Positions 1 to 8,904 of a stretch of 64,000 nucleotides of DNA are shown piece after piece. Numbering within the stretch: position 1 is the stretch's first letter; every line of letters starts with the position of its first letter. The translations under genes were made by a program, and so were the position numbers. The DNA lies in contig NZ_AP022871.1 in assembly GCF_011764565.1 (NCBI RefSeq), positions 5,270,320 through 5,334,319 on the forward strand, given 5' to 3'. The notes under the pieces were generated by a model. It did no database searches and had not been told where the DNA came from. It saw only the letters and a list, made by a program, of their open reading frames with translations. This DNA comes from Phytohabitans suffuscus (GTDB lineage: Bacteria > Actinomycetota > Actinomycetes > Mycobacteriales > Micromonosporaceae).

Positions 1-350
1 TCCTGATCAAGGACACCAAGCCGGCCGAGCTGCTGCACGCGATCCGCCTGGTGGCCGGCGGCGAGGCACTGCTGTCACCCTCGGTGACACGGCGCGTGGT
101 GCGCGAGTTCGCGACCCGGCCCAGCCGCGTCCCCAAGCCCCACCCCCAGCTCGACACGCTCACCGAGCGCGAGCGGGAGATCGTCGGCCTGGTCGGCGAG
201 GGCCTGAGCAACGACGAGATCGCCGGACGCCTGGTGGTCAGCCCGGCGACAGCCCGCACCCACGTGAGCCGAGCCATGATCAAGCTGAGCGCGCGAGACC
301 GCGCCCAGCTCGTCGTGTTCGCCTACCAGTCCGGGCTCGTCGACCTCTGA
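1..350 (+). CDS. LuxR-family response regulator, C-terminal part (5' truncated by window)
   Basis: The frame is open from base 3, so the gene starts before the window. The visible 115 residues begin with the end of a receiver domain (LIKDTKPAELLHAIRLVAGG, including the conserved receiver Lys). They continue into a LuxR/NarL helix-turn-helix, LTEREREIVGLVGEGLSNDE followed by IAGRL and SPATARTHVSR. This is the output half of a two-component response regulator that binds DNA after phosphorylation by a histidine kinase. The partner kinase is not visible. An internal GTG at 51 is not the start, because the receiver sequence is conserved upstream of it. Family assignment is secure; the target genes are unknown. 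Confidence 0.92.
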   Translation, partial: LIKDTKPAELLHAIRLVAGGEALLSPSVTRRVVREFATRPSRVPKPHPQLDTLTEREREIVGLVGEGLSNDEIAGRLVVSPATARTHVSRAMIKLSARDRAQLVVFAYQSGLVDL

Positions 351-450
351 AGACCTGAGATGTGAGGGCCCGCCGTGGTGGGTCGGAGCCGGTATCCTGC
401 TCGCGCCGCCAGCCACCGGGGCCAGCGCGACCGGGGAGCCTGAGGGACCA

Positions 451-1623
451 GTGAGCATCGAAGCCGAGGCAGTGTCGACTGCCGTCGTCCCCGCGGCCGC
501 GGTGCCCCGCCAGGTCGCGCCGGAGACGCGGGCCGCGACCGCCCCGGAGGCTCCGAAGCCGGAGACTGGGAGCCGGCTCCACATCCTCGACCTGCTGCGC
601 TTCTGCGCCGCGCTCTCGATCGTCGCGTACCACTTCATCCCGTCCTCGGCGGGCGCGTGGGGCGGCGACGACGCCGCGTTCGACGGGCCGCTCAAGGACG
701 CGCTGCAGTACGCGTGGCTGGGCGTCGAGGCGTTTTTCGTGATCAGCGGCTTCGTCATCTGCATGAGCAGCTGGGGGCGCGGCCCGTCGCAGTTCTTCAT
801 CTCGCGGGTGACCCGGCTGATGCCGGCATACATGTTCGCGGTGCTGGCGACCGCGGCGGTCCTCACGCTCGTGCCGGTGCTGCGGGAGCGCCCGGCGATG
901 TCCGACGTGCTGATCAACATGACCATGCTCAACCGCTTCCTGAACGTGCCGGGCGTCGACTCCGTCTACTGGACGCTTTTCGTGGAGCTGAAGTTCTACC
1001 TGCTCTTCTCGATCGTGGTGGCCTTCGGCGTCACGTACCGGCGGGTGGTCCTCTTCTGCATGCTCTGGACGGTCGTCGCGCTCTTCTCGATGTACACCGG
1101 CTCGCCGTTCCTCAACGCGCTCTTCGAGCCGTTCTACGCGGCGTTCTTCATCGCGGGCATCACGCTCTACCTCATCCACCGCTTCGGGCCCGACCTGCTG
1201 CTCTGGTGCATGCTCGGCGTCTCGGTCGCGATCGCGATGTCCAACCTGGCGCAGCGCGACCCGGTCAAGCGGGGAATCAACTCGTACGCCGTGACGCTGA
1301 CGCTGATGCTGATCTTCGTCGCGATCATGGTGGCGGTGTCGCTCGGCTGGTTCCGCTGGGTGCGGTGGCGCGGCCTCGTGACCGTCGGTGCGCTCACCTA
1401 CCCGCTGTACCTGCTGCACCACAACATCGGCCTGACCGCGATCACGAAGCTGCACGGCCGGGTGCCGCCGTGGCTGCTGCTCACCGCGGTGGTGGCCGGC
1501 GTCCTGCTGCTCTCCTACCTGACGTACCGGCTGGTGGAGCGCCCCCTGGCCAAGCGGCTGCGGCGCGGGCTGCGGGACGGCTTCGCCAAGATCCGCGCGG
1601 CCGAGCCGGTGCGGGTGCGGTGA
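451..1623 (+). CDS. Acyltransferase 3 family membrane protein (OafA/YrhL-like)
   Basis: The product has 390 residues, and about 45 Ala/Pro-rich residues precede the first membrane segment. The conserved R50/H61 pair lies in RFCAALSIVAYHF, followed by GVEAFFVISGFVI, a cytoplasmic SRVTRLMPAY loop and YWTLFVELKFYLL. About ten hydrophobic segments end in a basic tail after LVERPLAKRLRRGL. These are the hallmarks of integral-membrane acyltransferases that O-acylate cell-surface sugars, lipids or antibiotics. The GTG start at 451 is chosen because the N-terminal extension is open only from there; 100 bp separate it from the regulator upstream. The acyl acceptor cannot be told from sequence. Confidence 0.88.
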   Translation: MSIEAEAVSTAVVPAAAVPRQVAPETRAATAPEAPKPETGSRLHILDLLRFCAALSIVAYHFIPSSAGAWGGDDAAFDGPLKDALQYAWLGVEAFFVISGFVICMSSWGRGPSQFFISRVTRLMPAYMFAVLATAAVLTLVPVLRERPAMSDVLINMTMLNRFLNVPGVDSVYWTLFVELKFYLLFSIVVAFGVTYRRVVLFCMLWTVVALFSMYTGSPFLNALFEPFYAAFFIAGITLYLIHRFGPDLLLWCMLGVSVAIAMSNLAQRDPVKRGINSYAVTLTLMLIFVAIMVAVSLGWFRWVRWRGLVTVGALTYPLYLLHHNIGLTAITKLHGRVPPWLLLTAVVAGVLLLSYLTYRLVERPLAKRLRRGLRDGFAKIRAAEPVRVR

Positions 1624-1740
1624 GGGTACGGCGGTGTCGGGGCCGGGCCGGTGCGGAGGCGTCCGGTTACGCTAGGGGCGCGGGCGGTTCGCGAGCTGGG
1701 TCGCTCACCCGGCAAATGACGACAAACGGGATGTTGTGGC

Positions 1741-3297
1741 GTGTTTGACACCTTGAGTGACCGGCTCTCCGGGATCTTCACCAAGCTTCGCGGCAAGGGG
1801 CGCCTCTCCGACGCCGACATCGACGCCACCGCCCGCGAGATCCGCCTCGCCCTGCTCGAGGCCGATGTCGCGCTGCCGGTCGTCAAGGCGTTCATCACGA
1901 ACGTCAAGGAGCGGGCGCGCGGGGCCGAGGTCTCCCAGGCCCTCAATCCGGCCCAGCAGGTCATCAAGATCGTCCACGAGGAGCTTGTCGCGATCCTCGG
2001 TGGCGAGGCGCGGCGGCTCCAGTTCGCCAAGCAGCCGCCCACCGTGATCATGCTGGCCGGCCTCCAGGGCTCCGGTAAGACCACGCTCGCCGGCAAGCTC
2101 GCCCGCTGGCTCAAGGCCCAGGGCCACCAGCCGCTGCTGGTCGCCGCCGACCTCCAGCGCCCCAACGCCGTCGGGCAGCTCCAGGTGCTCGGTGGGCGGG
2201 CCGGCGTCGAGGTGTACGCGCCGGAGCCCGGCAACGGCGTCGGCGACCCGGTGCGGGTGGCCCGCGACTCGATCGAGCACGCCAAGCGGGCGGCCCGCGA
2301 CATCGTCATCGTCGACACCGCGGGCCGGCTGGGCATCGACGCCGAGATGATGGCGCAGGCCGCCTCGATCCGCGACGCCGTCCAGCCCGACGAGGTCGTG
2401 TTCGTCATCGACGCGATGGTCGGCCAGGACGCGGTGACCACCGCCGAGGCGTTCCGCGACGGTGTGGGCATCACCGGCGTCGTGCTCTCCAAGCTGGACG
2501 GCGACGCCCGCGGTGGTGCGGCCCTCTCCGTACGGCACGTGACCGGCCAGCCGATCCTCTTCGCGTCCACCGGCGAGAAGCTGGAGGACTTCGACGTCTT
2601 CCACCCCGACCGGATGGCCAGCCGCATCCTCGGCATGGGCGACGTGCTCACCCTCATCGAGCAGGCCGAGCAGGCCTTCGACGAGGAGCAGAAGGAGAAG
2701 ATGGCCGCCAAGCTCATGGGCGGCCAGAGCTTCACGCTCGAAGACTTCCTCGACCAGCTCATCGCCGTGCGCCGCATGGGCCCGATCGCGAACGTGCTGT
2801 CGATGATGCCCGGCATGGGCCAGATGAAGGACCAGCTCGCCGAGCTCGACGACAAGCACTTCGACCGGGTCACGGCCATCATCCGCTCGATGACCCCGGG
2901 CGAGCGCAGCAACCCCAAAATCATCAACGGCTCCCGCCGCGCCCGCATCGCGGGCGGCTCGGGCGTGACCGTGATGGACGTCAACCAGCTGCTCAACCGC
3001 TTCACCGAAGCGCAGAAGATGATGAAGCAGATGGGCGGCATGATGGGCCTGCCCGGTGCCCGGCGCAAGGCCACCAAGTCGCCGAAGAACAAGCGCAAGG
3101 GCACCAAGGGCGGCAACCGCCCCCGCGCCGCCGGCATGCCGGGTGGCCTGGCGGGCGGGATGCCCCCGGGCATGCCCCAGCTCCCGCCGGGCATGGACCC
3201 GAGCGCCCTCGCGGGTGGCGGGCTGCCGCCGGGCTTCAAGCTCCCGAAGCTCGACTTCGGCAAGCTGGGCAAGAAAGACAAGGAGAGCGACAAGTAG
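1741..3297 (+). CDS. ffh: Signal recognition particle protein Ffh (SRP54)
   Basis: This 518-residue GTPase binds 4.5S RNA and signal peptides and delivers ribosomes to FtsY. The N-domain helices are followed by the G domain. Its P-loop GLQGSGKTT lies near residue 107, with DTAGRLGIDAEMM and the SRP-specific LSKLDGDARGGAALS. The C-terminal M domain is methionine-rich (MMPGMGQMK, MMKQMGGMMG). The last 70 residues are a Lys-rich then Gly/Pro/Met-rich tail, longer than in E. coli and common in actinobacteria. It starts with GTG at 1741. It opens the conserved ribosome-biogenesis block that continues to rnhB. Confidence 0.97.
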   Translation: MFDTLSDRLSGIFTKLRGKGRLSDADIDATAREIRLALLEADVALPVVKAFITNVKERARGAEVSQALNPAQQVIKIVHEELVAILGGEARRLQFAKQPPTVIMLAGLQGSGKTTLAGKLARWLKAQGHQPLLVAADLQRPNAVGQLQVLGGRAGVEVYAPEPGNGVGDPVRVARDSIEHAKRAARDIVIVDTAGRLGIDAEMMAQAASIRDAVQPDEVVFVIDAMVGQDAVTTAEAFRDGVGITGVVLSKLDGDARGGAALSVRHVTGQPILFASTGEKLEDFDVFHPDRMASRILGMGDVLTLIEQAEQAFDEEQKEKMAAKLMGGQSFTLEDFLDQLIAVRRMGPIANVLSMMPGMGQMKDQLAELDDKHFDRVTAIIRSMTPGERSNPKIINGSRRARIAGGSGVTVMDVNQLLNRFTEAQKMMKQMGGMMGLPGARRKATKSPKNKRKGTKGGNRPRAAGMPGGLAGGMPPGMPQLPPGMDPSALAGGGLPPGFKLPKLDFGKLGKKDKESDK

Positions 3298-3405
3298 TTC
3301 GCCGGGCTGGGTAGTGGGTTGGGGGACTCGTACCAAGCCAGCTGGGGCAGCAGGATGAGACGTGAGGTGGTTACGGTGACGCCGCCCTCACGGGAGGAGA
3401 GCCCC

Positions 3406-3543
3406 ATGACCGCGGCCCTCAGCCTGCCGCGGCGCGCACGCCACAGGCACGTCATATCCGATCACCGTCGACCTGCCCGCGCTCACCGCCCGGCGGGACG
3501 CTTTGCCGGCCCGGGCGAAGGTGGAGGCGTGACCATCGGGTAG
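3406..3543 (+). CDS. Possible small ORF, 45 aa, basic, unknown
   Basis: A short frame begins with ATG preceded at good distance by GGGAGGAGA, a near-perfect ribosome-binding site. It ends four bases before the next gene. The product is rich in Arg, His and Pro with no recognisable domain. The strong Shine-Dalgarno is the main argument. Against it, composition is not clearly coding, and it could equally be leader sequence of the amidohydrolase gene. Confidence 0.27.
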   Translation: MTAALSLPRRARHRHVISDHRRPARAHRPAGRFAGPGEGGGVTIG

Positions 3544-3547
3544 GACT

Positions 3548-4633
3548 GTGCGCATGGCGTTTCACGTGCGTGGGGTCCTGCTGCCGGACGACGAAGAGCG
3601 CGACCTCTGGCTCGCCGGCGACCGGGTGACGTTCTCACCCGTCGCCGGGGCCGAGACGATCGCGGATCGGGGATACGTACTGCCGGGGCTGGTCGACGCG
3701 CACTGCCACATCGGCATCGCGTCCGGCGGGGCGCCGATCGGAGGGATCGCGCAGGCCAAGGAGCTTGCCGCCACCGATGTCAGCACCGGGGTGCTCGCCA
3801 TCCGGGACTGCGGCTCCCCATACCCGTACCCGGAGCTCGACGACGACCCGGACGTGCCGCGACTGGCCCGCGCCGGCCGCCATGTCGCGCCGCCCAAGCG
3901 TTATCTGCGTGACATCGGCGTGGAGGTCGAGGCCGCCGGCGTGCCCGGTGAGGTGGCCACGCAAGCGCGGGCCGGCAACGGGTGGGTGAAGCTCGTCGGC
4001 GACTGGATCGACCGCTCGGTCGGCGACCTCGCGCCGGCCTGGGACGCCGCCACCCTCGAAGCGGCCGTGCGCTCGGCGCAGGCGGCGGGGGCCCGGATCA
4101 CCGCGCACACGTTCTCCGAGGAGGCGGTCGCGGTGCTGGTGCGGGCCGGCATCGACTGCGTGGAGCACGGCACCGGCCTGTCGCTGGACCTGGTCGACGA
4201 GATGGCCCGGCGCGGCACGGCGCTGGTGCCCACGATGATCAATATCGCCACGTTCGGCGACATCGCGGCGCGGGCCGAGCAGAAGTTCCCCGGGTACGCG
4301 CGCCACATGCGCGCCCTCGGTGACGGCTTCCCCGCGCTCGTGCGCGCGGCGTACGAGGCGGGCGTGCCGATCTACACCGGCACCGACGCGGGCGGCGGGA
4401 TCGTCCACGGGCGGATCGCCGACGAGATGCTCCGCCTGCACGAGCTGGCCGGGGTCGCGCCGCTCGACGTGCTGCGCGCCGCCTCCTGGGGCGGCCGGGA
4501 GTGGCTGGGCTTCCCCGGGCTCGTCGAGGGCGGGCTGGCCGACCTCGTCGTGTACGACGAGGACCCCCGCCGCGACCTGCGCGTGGTCCGCGCCCCGCGG
4601 CGGATGGTCCTGCGCGGCCGGGTGATCCGGTAG
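3548..4633 (+). CDS. Amidohydrolase family protein (metal-dependent)
   Basis: The 361-residue product shows the amidohydrolase superfamily fold. The first metal site is LPGLVDAHCHIG (HxH near residue 55). Later come TAHTFSEEAV and CVEHGTGL histidines, and GTDAGGG carries the catalytic Asp. The C-terminal strand LVEGGLADLVVYDEDP is typical of imidazolonepropionase/dipeptidase-like members. It hydrolyses a C-N or similar bond in an unknown small substrate. GTG at 3548 follows a TAGGA-like site. A gene of this kind commonly sits between ffh and proS in related actinomycetes. The substrate cannot be inferred. Confidence 0.85.
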   Translation: MRMAFHVRGVLLPDDEERDLWLAGDRVTFSPVAGAETIADRGYVLPGLVDAHCHIGIASGGAPIGGIAQAKELAATDVSTGVLAIRDCGSPYPYPELDDDPDVPRLARAGRHVAPPKRYLRDIGVEVEAAGVPGEVATQARAGNGWVKLVGDWIDRSVGDLAPAWDAATLEAAVRSAQAAGARITAHTFSEEAVAVLVRAGIDCVEHGTGLSLDLVDEMARRGTALVPTMINIATFGDIAARAEQKFPGYARHMRALGDGFPALVRAAYEAGVPIYTGTDAGGGIVHGRIADEMLRLHELAGVAPLDVLRAASWGGREWLGFPGLVEGGLADLVVYDEDPRRDLRVVRAPRRMVLRGRVIR

Positions 4634-4711
4634 CGTCCGTGAATGCGCCACCAGGGACACGGGTGGCGCCGGGTCGGGTTGCATCCGGCGGCGCGACTAG
4701 GATGTCGCCTC

Positions 4712-6118
4712 ATGGCACGCGTGCTCACTCCCCGTGCGGAGGACTTCCCCCGCTGGTACCAGGACGTCATCGCGAAAGCGCAGCTCGCCGACAACGGGCC
4801 GGTGCGCGGCACGATGGTGATCCGGCCGACGGGATACGCCATCTGGGAGCGCATGCAGGCCGAGATGGACGCCCGGATCAAGGCGGCCGGCGCGGAAAAC
4901 GCATACTTCCCGCTGTTCATCCCGGAGAGCTACCTGCGCCGCGAGGCGGAGCACGTCGAGGGCTTCTCGCCGGAGCTGGCGGTGGTCACCCACGGTGGCG
5001 GCAAGCAGCTCGCCGAGCCGGTCGTGGTGCGGCCGACCAGCGAGACCGTGATCGGCGAGTTCATGGCCAAGTGGGTCGACTCCTACCGCGACCTGCCGCT
5101 GCTGCTCAACCAGTGGGCCAACGTCGTGCGCTGGGAGCTGCGCCCGCGGGTCTTCCTGCGCACCAGCGAGTTCCTGTGGCAGGAGGGGCACACCGCGCAC
5201 GCCACCGAGGCCGACGCGCGGGCCTACGCCCGCAAGATCCTCCACGAGGTGTACGAGGACTTCATGGTCGGGGTGCTCGGCATCCCGGTGCTGGTGGGGC
5301 GCAAGACGGCCGGTGAGCGGTTCGCCGGCGCCACCAGCACCTACACGCTCGAAGGCATGATGGGCGACGGCAAGGCGCTGCAGCTGGGCACCTCGCACGA
5401 GCTGGGGCAGAACTTCGCCCGCGCGTTCGACATCACGTACTCGTCGGCGACCGGCGGGGTCGAGCACGCCTGGACCACGAGCTGGGGCACCTCGACCCGG
5501 ATGCTCGGCGGCCTGATCATGTGCCACGGCGACGACAACGGGCTGCGGGTGCCGCCGCGGCTGGCGCCGGTGCAGGCATACGTAATGATCGTCAAGGACG
5601 GCGACGGGGTGGTCGAGGCGGCGTCGAAGCTTCGCGACGCGCTGCGCGACGCCGGGGTGCGGGTCGGGTTCGACGACCGGGTCGACACCCCGTTCGGCCG
5701 CCGGGCCGTCGACGCCGAGCTCAAGGGCTATCCGGTACGGGTCGAGGTGGGCCCGCGCGACCTCGCCGCCGGCAACGCGGTGCTGGTGCGCCGCACCGAC
5801 GGTTCGAAGACGCCGGTGGCGGTGCCGGACGTGGTCAAGGCGGTGCTGGCCGCGCTCGAGGCCGACCAGCAGGCGCTCTACGACGCGGCGCTGGAGATGC
5901 GGCTGTCCCGCACGGTCGAGGTCGGCTCGCTCGCCGAGGCGATCGAGGCCAGCGCCACCGGCTGGGCCAGGGTGCCGTGGTCGGAGGTCGGCCCGGCCGG
6001 TGAGAAGGAGGCGAACGGTCAGGGCGTGACCGTCCGCTGCCTGGTCCGCGTGGACGGCACGGTGCCCGACTCGGAGGACGAGCCGGAGCTCCAGGCGATC
6101 CTGGCTCGGGCGTACTGA
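4712..6118 (+). CDS. proS: Prolyl-tRNA synthetase (eukaryote/archaea-like short form)
   Basis: The 468-residue class II synthetase charges tRNA-Pro. Motif 2-type sequence is seen in RPTSETVIGEFMAKW and RWELRPRVFLRTSEFLWQEG, followed by HATEADA and a C-terminal anticodon-binding domain (PVRVEVGPRDL). At 468 residues and without the editing insertion, it is the short archaeal/eukaryotic-type ProS rather than the ~570-residue E. coli form. The frame is open from 4643, but ATG 4712 (MARVLTPRAEDFPRWYQ) matches the family start and lies just after a GTCGCCTC spacer. It ends 14 bp before the DUF402 gene. Confidence 0.95.
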   Translation: MARVLTPRAEDFPRWYQDVIAKAQLADNGPVRGTMVIRPTGYAIWERMQAEMDARIKAAGAENAYFPLFIPESYLRREAEHVEGFSPELAVVTHGGGKQLAEPVVVRPTSETVIGEFMAKWVDSYRDLPLLLNQWANVVRWELRPRVFLRTSEFLWQEGHTAHATEADARAYARKILHEVYEDFMVGVLGIPVLVGRKTAGERFAGATSTYTLEGMMGDGKALQLGTSHELGQNFARAFDITYSSATGGVEHAWTTSWGTSTRMLGGLIMCHGDDNGLRVPPRLAPVQAYVMIVKDGDGVVEAASKLRDALRDAGVRVGFDDRVDTPFGRRAVDAELKGYPVRVEVGPRDLAAGNAVLVRRTDGSKTPVAVPDVVKAVLAALEADQQALYDAALEMRLSRTVEVGSLAEAIEASATGWARVPWSEVGPAGEKEANGQGVTVRCLVRVDGTVPDSEDEPELQAILARAY

Positions 6119-6132
6119 GCGCGCGCCCTCCG

Positions 6133-6837
6133 ATGCTCTTCGCGCCCGGGCAGCTGATCGTCCACCGCAACGTCCACCGGGGTCGCGTCGCCTGGGTACG
6201 CCCCGCGCGGGTGGTCGCCGACGACGAACGCGGCCTGCTGGTCTGGGTCGCCCGCGGCACCCCGGTGGCCGGCGAGGTCGCCGCCGACGGGCGGGGGCTG
6301 CGGTCGATGCCGTTCGCCGAGTGGATCGAGCAGGGCCCGTACCGCCTCGCGCCCGGCACCTGGGCCGGCCCGCCGGTGCTCAAGTTCCTGCCCGTGGGCG
6401 CCAGCCACTCGGTGTGGTGGTTCTGCGACGACGAGGGCCGTTTCGCCAACTGGTACGTCAACCTCGAAGAGCCCGGCGTGCGCTGGTACGACGGAGAGAT
6501 GGCCGGCGTCGACATCGTCGACCAGGACCTCGACATCGTGGTCCGGCCGGACCTGTCCTGGGAGTGGAAGGACGAGGGCGAGTTCACCGAGCGGCTCGGT
6601 TACCCGGACCACTACTGGGTGGCCGACGAGGCGGCGGTCAGGGCCGAGGGCCTGCGGGTGGTCAAGCAGATCGAGGCCGGCGAGTTTCCGTTCGACGGCA
6701 CGTGGATCGACTTCACCCCGGACCCGGCGTGGACCCCTCCGCTGATACTCCCGCCCGGATGGGACCGCCCACCCGCGCTGCCGCCAACTCCCGCCAACCC
6801 CCGCTCGGGCCACCGCGGGGCGGGTCTGGCAGAATAG
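6133..6837 (+). CDS. DUF402 domain protein
   Basis: A 234-residue soluble protein matching the DUF402 family (FomD/Ntdp-like fold, some members nucleotide phosphatases). Visible conserved parts are an N-terminal strand set with HRNVHRGRVAWVRP and the core WWFCDDEGRFANWYVNLEEP. The acidic VDIVDQDLDIVVRPD and WKDEGEF segments supply the metal-binding carboxylates. The C-terminus is Pro-rich. The ATG at 6133 is close behind proS, so the two are probably cotranscribed. The substrate in actinomycetes is not established. Confidence 0.8.
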   Translation: MLFAPGQLIVHRNVHRGRVAWVRPARVVADDERGLLVWVARGTPVAGEVAADGRGLRSMPFAEWIEQGPYRLAPGTWAGPPVLKFLPVGASHSVWWFCDDEGRFANWYVNLEEPGVRWYDGEMAGVDIVDQDLDIVVRPDLSWEWKDEGEFTERLGYPDHYWVADEAAVRAEGLRVVKQIEAGEFPFDGTWIDFTPDPAWTPPLILPPGWDRPPALPPTPANPRSGHRGAGLAE

Positions 6838-6968
6838 TTTGCTGGTATCCGGCTCCACGTCCGCGCCCTCTAACCCGGACGTGCGGCCAGTCCACCCGAG
6901 CCCCGACGCCACAACCCCACGTGGCGATCCGGTCAGCTCACCCGGTATCGCACAGGAGCGAAACAAAC

Positions 6969-7427
6969 GTGGCCGTAAAGATCCGGCTCCTGCGGATGGG
7001 TAAGATCCGCAACCCGCAGTACCGCATCGTCGTCGCCGACTCGCGCACCAAGCGCGACGGTCGCGCGATCGAGTACGTGGGTATCTACCAGCCGAAGGAA
7101 GACCCTTCGGTGATCGAAGTCAAGTCCGACCGGGTGCAGTACTGGCTCTCCGTCGGCGCCCAGCCCAGCGAGGCTGTCCAGCGCCTGCTGGAGAAGACCG
7201 GCGACTGGCAGAAGTTCAAGGGCCAGCCGGCCCCGCCGCCGCTGCTGGTGGCGCCCGAGCGTGCCGACCGCAAGGCGGCGTACGAGGCCGAGGCCAAGGC
7301 GGCCGCCGGCGTCGCGGAGGCGGCCCCGGCCAAGACCGCGAAGAAGGCGACCAAGAAGGCGGCTGCCGAGGCGCCCGCCGAGAAGACCGAGGAGCAGGCC
7401 GGTGCGGACTCCGGCGAGCAGGTCTGA
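6969..7427 (+). CDS. rpsP: 30S ribosomal protein bS16
   Basis: The 152-residue product has the bS16 core (MAVKIRLLRMGKIRNPQYRI, then SRTKRDGRAIEYVGIYQP) in its first ~80 residues. An Ala/Lys-rich tail (AAPAKTAKKATKKAAAEAP) makes it much longer than the E. coli protein. Such tails are usual in actinobacteria. GTG 6969 is chosen because the family begins exactly there. The gene leads the rpsP-khpA-rimM run, ending one base before the next start. Confidence 0.95.
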   Translation: MAVKIRLLRMGKIRNPQYRIVVADSRTKRDGRAIEYVGIYQPKEDPSVIEVKSDRVQYWLSVGAQPSEAVQRLLEKTGDWQKFKGQPAPPPLLVAPERADRKAAYEAEAKAAAGVAEAAPAKTAKKATKKAAAEAPAEKTEEQAGADSGEQV

Positions 7428-7428
7428 G

Positions 7429-7662
7429 GTGGCACTCCGGCCCGCGCTGGAGCACCTTGTCAAGGGCATCGTCGACCACCCGGACGACGTCCGGGTGCGC
7501 ATGATCGACTCACGTCGCGGCAAGCGGCTCGAGGTGCGCGTGCACCCCGAAGACCTGGGCACCGTGATCGGCCGGGGCGGCCGCACCGCCAAGGCCCTGC
7601 GCCAGGTCATCGGGTCGATCGGCGGCCGCGGCGTGCGCGTCGACATCGTCGACTCCTACTGA
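7429..7662 (+). CDS. khpA: KH-domain RNA-binding protein KhpA
   Basis: A 77-residue protein consisting of a single type II KH fold, with the GxxG RNA-binding loop in TVIGRGGRTAKALRQVIGSI. It is the small KH protein found between rpsP and rimM in Gram-positive bacteria, where it acts with KhpB as an RNA chaperone. GTG 7429 follows the rpsP stop by one base, indicating translational coupling, and the gene stops 3 bp before rimM. Confidence 0.92.
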   Translation: MALRPALEHLVKGIVDHPDDVRVRMIDSRRGKRLEVRVHPEDLGTVIGRGGRTAKALRQVIGSIGGRGVRVDIVDSY

Positions 7663-7665
7663 TAG

Positions 7666-8213
7666 ATGCTGCTCTACATCGGGCGTATCGCCCGGCCGCA
7701 CGGCATCCGCGGTGAGGTCATCGTGGAGGTGCGGACGGACGACCCGGACGAGCGTTTCGCCCCCGGAAAGGTCCTGGTGACCGATCCGGGGCGGTGCCGT
7801 CCAAGGCCGCCGAGCCCGCCGCCTGGCAGGTCCCCGACCGGCTCACGATCGAAGAGGTCCGCGCCCACCAGGGTCGCCTGATCGTCGCCTTCGACGGGGT
7901 CTACGACCGCAACATCGCCGAGGCCCTGCGCGGCGTGCTGCTCTGCGTCGACAGCGCCGACATCGGCCCACTTTCCGACCCGGACGAGTTTCACGACCAC
8001 CAGCTGGTGGGTCTGACCGCGGTGACGCCGGCGGGCGAGACGCTGGGCGAGGTGGCCCGTATCGACCACGCGCCCGCCTCCGACCTGCTCGTGCTGCGCC
8101 GCCCCGAGGGCCGCACGGCGCTCGTCCCGTTCGTGAAGGCGATCGTTCCCGAGGTCGATTTGGCCGGCGGCCGCGTGATCGTCGACCCTCCCGAGGGCCT
8201 CTTCGACCTCTAA
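7666..8213 (+). CDS. rimM: 16S rRNA processing protein RimM, frame interrupted by one missing G
   Basis: The start (MLLYIGRIARPHGIRGEVIV) is a perfect RimM N-terminus, but its frame is lost at the G-run 7788-7791. The remainder (RLIVAFDGVYDRNIAEALRG, then the PRC-barrel part DHQLVGLTAV and GRTALVPFVKAIVPEVDL) reads in the next frame. Adding one G there gives DPGAVPSKA and a continuous 182-residue protein of normal length. RimM binds uS19 and matures the 30S head. I treat the break as an assembly error, because many genes in the window show the same lesion. Confidence 0.88.
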
Positions 8214-8300
8214 AGCCTTTGGCGTCGGGGTGGCTCGATCCGGCGGCCAGGTTTCGACCTCGGCGCGATCGTCGATGAGGGCCGTGCTCTGGTCTTGGAC

Positions 8301-8359
8301 CGCGGAGGGTGAGGCCGCGGGAGCAACGGTCCGGACCGCGACGGGCGTCGCGGTAGCTC
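8301..8359 (+). repeat. R1 dispersed repeat, copy A (59 bp)
   Basis: A 59-bp element that recurs eight times in intergenic DNA of this window. It begins CGCGGAGGGTGAGG, contains the palindrome GGTCCGGACC in the middle and ends CGCGGTAGCTC. This copy lies 88 bp past the rimM stop. See the finding on R1. Confidence 0.9.
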
Positions 8360-8399
8360 AGATCGTGTTTGTCCGGAAACTGATCCCCTGCCCCTCCTT

Positions 8400-8430
8400 C
8401 CGTGGCCAGGGCCCAGTTCCCTGGCCACGG
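8400..8430. terminator. Perfect hairpin after rimM
   Basis: Arms CCGTGGCCAGGG and CCCTGGCCACGG pair perfectly over 12 bp around a 7-nt loop. There is no clear T tract, so this is a hairpin-type (possibly L-shaped) terminator of the rpsP-khpA-rimM transcript or a structural element. Confidence 0.5.
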
Positions 8431-8514
8431 GGTCGGGGTCATTCTTCTGCCGGAACCCGGAGGCGTGGGTTCCGCTCAGGCAAACCCGGAGGCGGTGGGT
8501 TTCCCTGTTAAGAA

Positions 8515-8555
8515 CCCCGGGTGGCGGGGAGGCGTGGTACGTCCGCCACCCGGGG
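8515..8555. terminator. Strong inverted repeat between convergent genes
   Basis: Arms CCCCGGGTGGCGG (8515-8527) and CCGCCACCCGGGG (8543-8555) form a 13-bp GC stem with a 15-nt loop. It sits where rimM (plus) and the unknown gene ending at 8588 (minus) converge, as expected for a bidirectional terminator. Confidence 0.55.
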
Positions 8556-8587
8556 GCTGTCACCGGTCGGGGGGATGACCGGCTGTT

Positions 8588-8899
8588 TCAGGCCGCCTTG
8601 GCCGGAGGCAGGGCGGGAGCGGCCAAATGGCAGATGGTCGTTCGGGTCGACCATCCGGTTACGCGAGCCGTGTACGCCGCCGCGACCGCCGCCCGAGCCC
8701 AGCGCATGCGGGCGACGGCGATGTCGGGGTGGTCGCCGAACTCCTGCGCGACCATGGCCACGCAGTTCCTCGCGCCGTGGGCGCGAACGCTCTTGACGAC
8801 CGCGGCGCGTACCTGCTCCGCGCTGGGACGCTGCGAGTCCTGCAGATCGGACACGAACAGCGCCTCACACCGCGTGGTGGTGATGTCCAGCCGGGGCAT
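8588..8899 (-). CDS. Conserved hypothetical protein, 103 aa
   Basis: A minus-strand gene inside the rimM-trmD interval. The product begins MPRLDITTTRCEALFVSDLQ and is helical with an Arg/Ala-rich core (SAEQVRAAVVKSVRAHGARN, EFGDHPDIAVARMRWARAAV). No catalytic motif is visible. The regular amphipathic pattern suggests a small all-alpha, possibly nucleic-acid-binding protein. ATG 8899 is preferred over the upstream in-frame ATGs, because it lies 5 bp after the stop of the gene before it. I do not recognise a named family. Confidence 0.65.
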   Translation of the reverse strand: MPRLDITTTRCEALFVSDLQDSQRPSAEQVRAAVVKSVRAHGARNCVAMVAQEFGDHPDIAVARMRWARAAVAAAYTARVTGWSTRTTICHLAAPALPPAKAA

Positions 8900-8904
8900 G
8901 GCTC

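Noticed and set aside
8214..8300. Extension of rimM or a small gene after its stop
   Set aside because: No start with ribosome-binding site and no conserved sequence; the stretch only leads into repeat R1.
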